From positions 239,636-303,635 of the IMG/VR virus record IMGVR_UViG_3300042868_005134: a DNA stretch of 64,000 nt; one strand, 5' to 3'. The notes under the pieces were generated by a model, which saw only the letters and a program-made list of their open reading frames with translations, was not told the DNA's origin and ran no database searches. Each line of letters begins with the position of its first letter. The first letter of the stretch is position 1. Made by a program: the position numbers and the translations under genes. Below are positions 22,456-28,852 of this stretch, piece by piece. The DNA comes from a virus.

Positions 22456-24148
22456 GATGTATTTCGTTTTCTAGTTGATCTAGTTTGTCAATTTGGTCTT
22501 CGGCAAATTCGCCATCTTCACTTGATTGTACACTCTCTTCATCTTCTTCGTCAAATAGATTGGCAAAGTGTGTGCTAGCATTAACTGTTTTTTTACCAAT
22601 AGCGCCCCGTGTTCCTGGAATAGCTTGCCAAAATTTATCAAAGCCGTCAATGATAGCATCAGCTGTTGCTCTATCAGGCGCACTAAAAATAGCATCCACT
22701 ACGTCTTTAAAGTATACACGTTCGAATCTTTCATCTACTAGCATGGCAGGACATAGACCAGCATCATACTGTCGATTAGCTTCTTGTACACTATTCAAAT
22801 GTAGCCACACATTATGACCCATCATAATTGCGTATGTGAAACTATCCCACGATGTTTTACCTTCTTTACCTATCTTATTTAGGTCGCCTGGTCCGTAGAT
22901 ACAAATATCTTTAACTTGTACGCCATCCATCAAGGGGCTGGTAGTAAACGATTTAAAGTGTCCATCTTGTACAACAACATCCTGAAACAATCTAGTATCT
23001 TTACTATACTTCTTATTGTCTAAACTAGGCAACATGCGATATAACCATTTTTGTCTATCTACAATTTCAGTTTGTACATAAATCTGTCCGTTGGCAGTGG
23101 CAAGGAACGGACTGGCACAGTCAAAGCTGATTGTAAACTTGGGATTGTGGTACTTACGAACAGCACGTTGAATGTCTGTCAGCAGTAATGCCCACTCTAA
23201 TTTACTTGTACCCAAGAAGTGCATCCAGTCTTGATGACCTTCTTCTAGTAATCCATCAAACTTTAGAGCTACTAGTCTGCGTAGAACTAAATCTACGTCA
23301 CACATATTCTGTCCACCCATAGCCCAGCCATTAAACGGTCTTTCATATTTTGTTGGATCGCAGAAGTCTTTCATTTGTTGATACCAATCTTCTGCCTGTG
23401 CGTGATTCTCACCTTGTAGAACGTTTAAGAACTTACAAGCACCTGTACGATGTTTGATAAAGTATTCATTGTTGTATTTGGTAGCGGCAACAGCTTGTTC
23501 ATAACTAGCAATGCCACTGTTCTTGGCACCCACTGGACTGCGTCCAACCCATGCTGGAATATCAAGTACCATGCCGTAATCCATTAAGGCATCCATCCAA
23601 GCTAATACTTGTTCACGTTTCTTTTGTGCCGCATCTAGTTTTGCTTGAAAAAGTTTAACATGGTCAATTTTAGTATACTTGACATTTCCGTTCTTGTCTG
23701 TTTTAGGATCACCAGTTGGGTGTAATTGTGGAACAAGTTCAACACCCTTGGCAACTGCTTCTGCCATGCGTTGTGCTACTTCCTCACCTACTGGATCGTT
23801 CCATTCACCTTCCCACACGCCTTTACCAATTTGGAAACCTCCAGAGTCGCCTAATACCCAACTAGTTGAGCGATCTCTATTGCGAAACATATCTTCGCTT
23901 GGATCTGGCTTAGTCAAGTCTAAGTTAGCGTGTCCAGCTGAATACAAACAATGGTCAAAGTAAAATGTCGCATTGGGATTCAAATAGTTCATGGCTTCAA
24001 TGCCTAGTGGTCCAAAGCTGGCAGGTATGCGAGCAGGGTCTACATAGTTATTGTAGCGTTGCTTTCCGATATACGTACTATAAAAGCCAGATGTTGCCGG
24101 CAAAAAGTAGGCATAATCATTTTGATGTGCGGTTAAATTTTTATTCAT
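22439..24148 (-). CDS. dpdA: DpdA-like DNA (7-deazaguanine) transglycosylase, TGT fold
   Basis: A 569-residue TIM-barrel protein of the tRNA-guanine transglycosylase superfamily. VLGDSGGFQIGKG places the base-binding Asp at 101, the GWAMGGQ block (about 274-280) and HFLGTSK match TGT loops, and SFDCASPF supplies the nucleophilic Asp at 343. The C-terminal zinc motif of bacterial TGT (C-x-C-x2-C) is absent and there is an acidic tail, as in phage DpdA proteins that insert 7-deazaguanines into DNA. With FolE, QueD and QueE nearby, DNA modification against host restriction is the best reading. Confidence 0.82.
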   Translation of the reverse strand: MNKNLTAHQNDYAYFLPATSGFYSTYIGKQRYNNYVDPARIPASFGPLGIEAMNYLNPNATFYFDHCLYSAGHANLDLTKPDPSEDMFRNRDRSTSWVLGDSGGFQIGKGVWEGEWNDPVGEEVAQRMAEAVAKGVELVPQLHPTGDPKTDKNGNVKYTKIDHVKLFQAKLDAAQKKREQVLAWMDALMDYGMVLDIPAWVGRSPVGAKNSGIASYEQAVAATKYNNEYFIKHRTGACKFLNVLQGENHAQAEDWYQQMKDFCDPTKYERPFNGWAMGGQNMCDVDLVLRRLVALKFDGLLEEGHQDWMHFLGTSKLEWALLLTDIQRAVRKYHNPKFTISFDCASPFLATANGQIYVQTEIVDRQKWLYRMLPSLDNKKYSKDTRLFQDVVVQDGHFKSFTTSPLMDGVQVKDICIYGPGDLNKIGKEGKTSWDSFTYAIMMGHNVWLHLNSVQEANRQYDAGLCPAMLVDERFERVYFKDVVDAIFSAPDRATADAIIDGFDKFWQAIPGTRGAIGKKTVNASTHFANLFDEEDEESVQSSEDGEFAEDQIDKLDQLENEIHHDITR

Positions 24149-24335
24149 CTGTTAAGTAATCGTTATGCTCTTCGATCCTCCAAATATGGATGTTTTGAGG
24201 TACGTTGCCTTTCTTCTCAACGTACCCAATCCTAACATCCACATTTAATGTTCCAAGATCGGACATAAGCTCATTAACTTCTTTTACAAGGTCCTTGAGC
24301 TTAATGACTTTTGACTTTACATTGTCGTCTTTCAT
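24141..24335 (-). CDS. Small helical protein (64 aa)
   Basis: A 64-residue protein beginning MKDDNVKSKVIKLKDLVKEV with an amphipathic helix up to about residue 30, then NVDVRIGYVEKKGNVPQNIH. It lies between the clamp and dpdA genes with overlaps on both sides. It could be a small DNA-associated adaptor, but no motif proves this. Confidence 0.6.
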   Translation of the reverse strand: MKDDNVKSKVIKLKDLVKEVNELMSDLGTLNVDVRIGYVEKKGNVPQNIHIWRIEEHNDYLTDE

Positions 24336-25063
24336 TTGCTCTGTGCTGGCAATATATAGTTGTATTCAACCATGCCACTATCCACAGTAATCATCATGGC
24401 GCCAGCATCACTAATCTTCATGGTCTTGTCGCCTGCTAATCCTAGAATTTGCATAACCTGTTGTACAGGCCAAGACCAGGTGCCCTTCAGTTTTCCACCT
24501 GCCGGAGATTGGAATGTGAATTTGCCTGCGTGTGTGCTAGCATCGCCAAAGCTAACAATTAAATCGCTGTTTTCTGTTTTAACTTGGAATACAGTTTCTT
24601 CTGAGTGTGCTTGACTTTGGAACTTTAAACGTTGGATGCTGGCAACTGCTGGCTGAAACTCAATATCCCAAGCCGCACCTTTAAACTTTACAGTCTTGAG
24701 TTTTTCGTTAATAATCTCTGTACTCATGAAACGGTAGTCATTGTGAAAGTCGCCAGTGGCGTTTTCAAAATGCATAGTAGTTGGGATTTCTGCTCCGTTG
24801 CGTTGTTGTCGCACAACTTCAATCTTGGCATTGTCTTTGTACTCTGGACACTTCAAGTGAATGTTAAGTTTGTCCAAGTTGGGCATACCAAACGTGCCTT
24901 GAAATTCTTCAACTGGCATGTGAGTTTTTGCTGTTAAAATAACACTACGGTCTTCGGCCATAGATTCAATGTTAGTTTCTTCAATTGTTCCTGAGATTTT
25001 AATGATAGGTAAAAATCCTAGAGCGTGTGTATGTGTTACGATGTCTTGTAAAATGTCTTTCAT
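24332..25063 (-). CDS. Sliding clamp, DNA polymerase accessory protein (gp45-like)
   Basis: A 243-residue protein with the weakly conserved clamp fold: LDKLNIHLKCPEYKDNAKIE, then VNYRF-like contacts (FHNDYRFMSTEIINEKLKTV), a long beta-rich middle and the C-terminal MMITVDSGMVEYNYILPAQ. Length and position directly before the gp43 gene match T4 gp45, which rings DNA and holds the polymerase. T4 gp45 also activates late transcription. It has its own early promoter. The call is supported by synteny as much as by motifs. Confidence 0.85.
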   Translation of the reverse strand: MKDILQDIVTHTHALGFLPIIKISGTIEETNIESMAEDRSVILTAKTHMPVEEFQGTFGMPNLDKLNIHLKCPEYKDNAKIEVVRQQRNGAEIPTTMHFENATGDFHNDYRFMSTEIINEKLKTVKFKGAAWDIEFQPAVASIQRLKFQSQAHSEETVFQVKTENSDLIVSFGDASTHAGKFTFQSPAGGKLKGTWSWPVQQVMQILGLAGDKTMKISDAGAMMITVDSGMVEYNYILPAQSK

Positions 25064-25080
25064 AATGATTCCTTTGTGTT

Positions 25081-25109
25081 AGTATATAGGTATTTAGGTC
25101 AGAAGTCAA
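25081..25109 (-). promoter_or_regulatory. Sigma-70 promoter for the sliding-clamp gene
   Basis: Minus strand TTGACT (25109-25104), 17-nt spacer, TATACT (25086-25081). Transcription would begin about 11 nt before the clamp ATG, leaving room for the AAAGGA ribosome-binding site. The -35 box lies inside the last codons of the polymerase gene. Confidence 0.7.
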
Positions 25110-27765
25110 ATAATTTATTAAAAGTATTTGTCTGTTCGGTTGATCTGACGTCCCAATTAAGAACGCCAATTAAATTTGATAGTTTATTATCAATAATTGT
25201 ATTTTCCATTTCTTCGTGATTAAAAGGTAAGTCTTTAAACCACTGTGGCAAACGCAATTCATCTACGGGATAGGCTACACTGGTAAATCCTAGCGGATTA
25301 TCTTTCAGTTTACAAACAATGACTTTGGCACCGTCTGTAATCCCCATTGAATATTTGTCTCCAAACATTCGTTTTAGTGTATTCCAGTTAATACTTGCTC
25401 TGACATGCCCTGGCATATTTGCCTTGCCTGCTTTGGCTTCTTTGTTTTGATAGTCTGTAATGTTGTTGGCACGTTTGGGACTACCTTTCTCCCACCCTGG
25501 ACGTACTTTAAAGTTGGTTCTAAAGTCAGTGATAAAATCTAATACATCACGTTCCGCTTCTCCAGTTAGAACTTTTTCCAATACATCGCTTAAGAAGTTT
25601 TGAATAAATTCAGGAGTATCACTGCGCTTGAGATCCAATCCCATGGCTTTGATTTTACCAGGCTTGTCATCTACGTCAAGGCGCTTGCCTTCTTTATCAT
25701 AGTACAGCACAGCATAACGTTTCTTAGTAATGAACAAACCTTTACTAGCAACAAGCTCACGACCTGCTTTGATAACTTCCCCACGACTTTTAGGACAATG
25801 AAACGAGTCCTGCATAAACTTGGGAAATGTATTGTTAACCTCATTGCTCACTTGGTCATACAACTGTATTACAGTTTCTTTTGACCACGGGATTTGACCC
25901 GAGTCGATATCTTTCTTAAGCGTCTTATAAGCACTAAAATAACAACTATCAGTATCACCGTATATAATAGCTTTTCCACGATAATCAAACTCCCCAGTAA
26001 TAATCTCATTAACTTTGCCAGCCATGTGCTTAACAATCTGACGACCTGTCAATGTAGTGCTTTGTCCAATACGTTTGTCATAGAATCGACAATGCGGATT
26101 AAGAATAGCACCGTACAAACTGTTCAGGTTAATCTTCTTGACCAGCTGACGTTTATCCCAATATTCTTCTTCTACCTTATTAGCTGCCTTAATAGCATCT
26201 TTAAGTTTGGCCTGCATGTCTTTACGTTCACTATACCAACGCTTTAGCAAGCCTGGAATAATACCTTCTTTTTCATAAGTGAAGATTGTACCATTGGCAC
26301 TGATCAACAAACTGGCATTGCTTTCAAAAATCATCTTGTACACTTCTGCCGCACTCAGTAACTCACTGCGACCATCTTCCCAGTCCACAGTAATTTCTGT
26401 GCCAATTTCTTTATTCATAATGGCAGTATATTCTACACTACCAAACATACCTTCCCATGCTGCCGCAAAGCTCTTGCCTTTGTTTACAAGATTATCAATA
26501 TACTCCTGTGTTTTTTCTTGCCGCAGTTGACCCACAATAGTTTCGGGCCCCATGTTCAATGCTCTAATAGCACTGGGATACAGACTGTTAATGTCCAAGG
26601 AGCCAATCCATTCGTGTATGCCTTCTTTGGGATAGGCAACATAGGCTCCAGCGGCACCTTCATTTTCTTCATTGTCATTTCTGCGTATCTTGTTGGGCAC
26701 TTGAAAGCCACGACGATGTGCTTCGTTAATAATGGCCTGTTCAGTTACAGCCACAGCACCCATAGTTGTTTGGATCAACACAGTACATTCGTGTGCCAAT
26801 GTATTAGCAAGATCCAAGAACTTTAACTTCTTATCTAGTTTATCCAACAAGGCAGTATCCTGTCTGTTGTAAACAACAAACTTACGGAAGTCATTATTGT
26901 ATAGTTGATCCAGGGTGCCTTCGTAGACAGTTTTAGTTTCGCCAATTTCCATCTCACCAATAGCATCTAGTCGATAAGTGTGGCGTTCTTCATATGTGTA
27001 TTTGCGGTACAGTTCAAGACTGTCCAAGTGTACACGACCAATTAGGTCATATGTTGTGGCGGTTTTACCATACTTTTCAAATTCACGTTTCTTGGGATAT
27101 TGATCCCATAGACACATTCTGCGTGTGTCATCTTTACTGAGCACTTTAGTAATACGATTGACAGTGTAGGGCATATCAAAGCCTTCGCTGTTCCAACCGC
27201 TGAGAACATCAGCATCTTGTATTAGATTTAAGAATGTGTCTAGTAAATCTGCTTCGTTGTCAAAGATATGTGTGTTTGGTAAATCTTTAACAAGTTCTTC
27301 GCCTTGAGCTACAGTCATGCCTTTTGGAGGCATAGCAAGACATACCAGTGTATCTAACCACTGTAAGTGAACAGCAATCGCAGTAATTGGCATGAACGCA
27401 TCGTCTGGACTTGCGTAGCCGCGTTCCGGATCAAAGTCCACTTCAATGTCCCAGAAAGCGACATTTAGCTTGGGTGCGTCTTGATTTATGTAATTTTCAC
27501 TTAGACATGCCACGACGGGATTGATATCCGCTTCGTAGAGTTTCTTTCCATTGTTTATTTTTAACTCTTTATGGAAATCTTTAGAGTTTCTACAGACAAT
27601 GCGACTTAGTGGATCACCGTAAATTGATTGAAATTTACCACGGGAATCTTCGTAATAGAAAGTATAACGTACAGGGAATTCTTTGAACTCTCTGTTACCG
27701 TCTTTGTTTCTTTCTACCACTCGCACAATGTCAGCATTTCTATCAAAGTATGCGTCAACGTACAA
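25099..27765 (-). CDS. Family B replicative DNA polymerase (gp43-like)
   Basis: An 888-residue polymerase. The exonuclease block FWDIEVDF gives the catalytic Asp-x-Glu, and SGWNSEGFDMPY and the VYNRQDTALLDKL block complete the proofreading domain. Polymerase motif A is SLDINSLYPSAIR, motif B KKINLNSLYGAILN, motif C IIYGDTDSCYFSA (YGDTD). All are intact. No ATG begins the frame; a TTG at 27765 follows an AGGAG site by 7 nt and I choose it over a TTG at 27804. The mRNA leader holds a perfect 6-bp hairpin. Clamp (24332) and clamp loader (46142) are encoded in this window. Confidence 0.95.
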   Translation of the reverse strand: MYVDAYFDRNADIVRVVERNKDGNREFKEFPVRYTFYYEDSRGKFQSIYGDPLSRIVCRNSKDFHKELKINNGKKLYEADINPVVACLSENYINQDAPKLNVAFWDIEVDFDPERGYASPDDAFMPITAIAVHLQWLDTLVCLAMPPKGMTVAQGEELVKDLPNTHIFDNEADLLDTFLNLIQDADVLSGWNSEGFDMPYTVNRITKVLSKDDTRRMCLWDQYPKKREFEKYGKTATTYDLIGRVHLDSLELYRKYTYEERHTYRLDAIGEMEIGETKTVYEGTLDQLYNNDFRKFVVYNRQDTALLDKLDKKLKFLDLANTLAHECTVLIQTTMGAVAVTEQAIINEAHRRGFQVPNKIRRNDNEENEGAAGAYVAYPKEGIHEWIGSLDINSLYPSAIRALNMGPETIVGQLRQEKTQEYIDNLVNKGKSFAAAWEGMFGSVEYTAIMNKEIGTEITVDWEDGRSELLSAAEVYKMIFESNASLLISANGTIFTYEKEGIIPGLLKRWYSERKDMQAKLKDAIKAANKVEEEYWDKRQLVKKINLNSLYGAILNPHCRFYDKRIGQSTTLTGRQIVKHMAGKVNEIITGEFDYRGKAIIYGDTDSCYFSAYKTLKKDIDSGQIPWSKETVIQLYDQVSNEVNNTFPKFMQDSFHCPKSRGEVIKAGRELVASKGLFITKKRYAVLYYDKEGKRLDVDDKPGKIKAMGLDLKRSDTPEFIQNFLSDVLEKVLTGEAERDVLDFITDFRTNFKVRPGWEKGSPKRANNITDYQNKEAKAGKANMPGHVRASINWNTLKRMFGDKYSMGITDGAKVIVCKLKDNPLGFTSVAYPVDELRLPQWFKDLPFNHEEMENTIIDNKLSNLIGVLNWDVRSTEQTNTFNKLFDF

Positions 27766-27806
27766 ATTTTTTCTCCTATGCGATTTAAGGCTCGCAAATA
27801 CCAACG

Positions 27807-27824
27807 GATCAGTTATGGCTGATC
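27807..27824 (-). promoter_or_regulatory. Hairpin in the DNA polymerase leader (possible translational operator)
   Basis: On the minus strand GATCAG-CCATAA-CTGATC, a perfect 6-bp stem with a 6-nt loop, about 40 nt before the TTG start of the polymerase gene. T4 gp43 is known to repress its own translation by binding a leader hairpin, so a similar control is possible here. Distance from the ribosome-binding site is larger than in T4. Confidence 0.4.
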
Positions 27825-27835
27825 AAACCCTTCTC

Positions 27836-28123
27836 TTACATATTTATAAGTCTAATATAGCCCACTATGTCAATAGTGACTAACAGTATATAGTTGGCAA
27901 CCATGCCTGTACTCTTGCGAGTCCAAGCGGCCCATCCAAAGATAGCACATTGTACAATGAATATTGGGTATAGATAAAAGAACAGTGGATCGGTTGCCCC
28001 GGCTGCTAGCGTTAGCGAACACCCGAGGCTCATAAACCATGCTGTGATTTCCAATGTAAATCGGGTGGGCCATTCTCTGTAGTCTCGCCTTGCCCAATTA
28101 AAAATGCCTTTTAAAAAATCCAT
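27836..28123 (-). CDS. Small membrane protein (95 aa)
   Basis: A 95-residue protein with three hydrophobic segments (about 25-45, 48-66 and 75-92: FTLEITAWFMSLGCSLTLAA, FFYLYPIFIVQCAIFGWAA, ANYILLVTIDIVGYIRL) after a basic start (WARRDYREWPTRF). Probably an inner-membrane protein. Its start overlaps the last base of the upstream gene. Function unknown. Confidence 0.7.
   Translation of the reverse strand: MDFLKGIFNWARRDYREWPTRFTLEITAWFMSLGCSLTLAAGATDPLFFYLYPIFIVQCAIFGWAAWTRKSTGMVANYILLVTIDIVGYIRLINM
27841..27848 (-). promoter_or_regulatory. Late-type promoter box TATAAATA
   Basis: Minus-strand TATAAATA at the end of the small membrane gene at 27836 and upstream of the polymerase gene (about 75 nt before the TTG). 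It is a perfect late-core match, but a replication gene would not normally depend on one, so it may be chance. Confidence 0.3.
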
Positions 28124-28389
28124 TAATCTTTCGGCAAGCGTCCAGTTACACCAAGAATCATTTCAATTTCGTTCCAATCATTTTCATGATCTCGCCAATT
28201 GTCTTTGTGAGCAATGGTTATGGCTTTGTTAATAATGCTGGGTTTTACATCAAGTTCTTCTGCTACTGCTTTAACAGTTTCTTTTAAACCTTCTTTGAGA
28301 TCTTCAATTTCTCTCAAAACAGTCGAACCTTCGTTAATCAAACGTTCTAATTTGGCTTTTTCCTCAGGTCCATACATGCGTGTTGACAT
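28123..28389 (-). CDS. Hypothetical helical protein (88 aa)
   Basis: An 88-residue helical protein (EEKAKLERLINEGSTVLREI, then LKEGLKETVKAVAEELDVK, INKAITIAHKDNWRDHENDW). The pattern matches a small phage protein, resembling T4-like proteins with a DNA-binding or transcription role (for example Dsb/DsbA-type late-transcription helpers), seen only as general resemblance. It is the first gene of an operon behind a strong early promoter. Confidence 0.6.
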   Translation of the reverse strand: MSTRMYGPEEKAKLERLINEGSTVLREIEDLKEGLKETVKAVAEELDVKPSIINKAITIAHKDNWRDHENDWNEIEMILGVTGRLPKD

Positions 28390-28409
28390 TTAACTCTCCT
28401 TAAAATGTA

Positions 28410-28438
28410 ATTATACAGTAGTTATCGTTGTAAGTCAA
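28410..28438 (-). promoter_or_regulatory. Sigma-70 promoter, minus strand
   Basis: Minus strand TTGACT (28438-28433), 17-nt spacer, TATAAT (28415-28410), about 21 nt before the ATG at 28389 and ahead of an AAGGAGAG site. It is divergent from the plus-strand promoter at 28469. Confidence 0.8.
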
Positions 28439-28468
28439 CAACACCAAAATTAATATTGTTCAAACACA

Positions 28469-28497
28469 TTGACTGTCTAGCTCGAAAATAGTATAAT
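28469..28497 (+). promoter_or_regulatory. Sigma-70 promoter, plus strand
   Basis: TTGACT (28469-28474), exactly 17 nt, TATAAT (28492-28497). The start codon of the following gene is only 6 nt beyond the -10 box, so transcription would begin at the ATG and give a leaderless message; no Shine-Dalgarno sequence is present. Confidence 0.75.
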
Positions 28498-28503
28498 AAC
28501 GCT

Positions 28504-28830
28504 ATGAAGAAACTTTTATTACTGTCAATGTTTGCCGCTCAATTGGCCAGTGCTCAGACTTTTCACGATTGGGATAACCCCAGTAAAAAGTTTGACCTTG
28601 GTAATACTACTAAATCATTTAACATCACTGTTAAGTCGACAGATGATGTACAAAAGATATGCGAAGCAGAAAGTAAGAATAGAGGCCACGGCGGCTTTGG
28701 GTTTCAAGTAAACAGTTGTGCCTTTTGGAACACTGAACAAACTGAGTGTACTATCGTAACACCCAAACGATCCAGCATGCACTTGCTAGGACACGAATTG
28801 CTACATTGCCTAAAAGGTAACTGGCATTAA
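28504..28830 (+). CDS. Secreted small protein with HExxH motif
   Basis: A 108-residue protein with a clear signal peptide (MKKLLLLSMFAAQLASAQ, cleavage after ASA). The mature part contains three Cys and ends GHELLHCLKGNWH: HExxH followed six residues later by another His, a layout that could bind zinc. It is one of only two plus-strand genes and forms an isolated unit with its own promoter and a bidirectional terminator. Small proteins ending this way occur in phages and proteobacteria; the substrate, if it is a protease, is unknown. Confidence 0.8.
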   Translation: MKKLLLLSMFAAQLASAQTFHDWDNPSKKFDLGNTTKSFNITVKSTDDVQKICEAESKNRGHGGFGFQVNSCAFWNTEQTECTIVTPKRSSMHLLGHELLHCLKGNWH

Positions 28831-28831
28831 A

Positions 28832-28851
28832 AAAGCGCCTTGCGGCGCTTT
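28832..28851. terminator. Bidirectional rho-independent terminator
   Basis: AAAGCGCC-TTGC-GGCGCTTT, an 8-bp stem with a 4-nt loop, with A-rich and T-rich flanks. It lies between the converging plus-strand secreted-protein gene and the minus-strand 806-residue gene and can stop transcription from both sides. Confidence 0.8.
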
Positions 28852-28852
28852 A

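Noticed and set aside
27807-27824. Hairpin read as a transcription terminator
   Set aside because: The stem is short (6 bp) and no U-tract follows on either strand.
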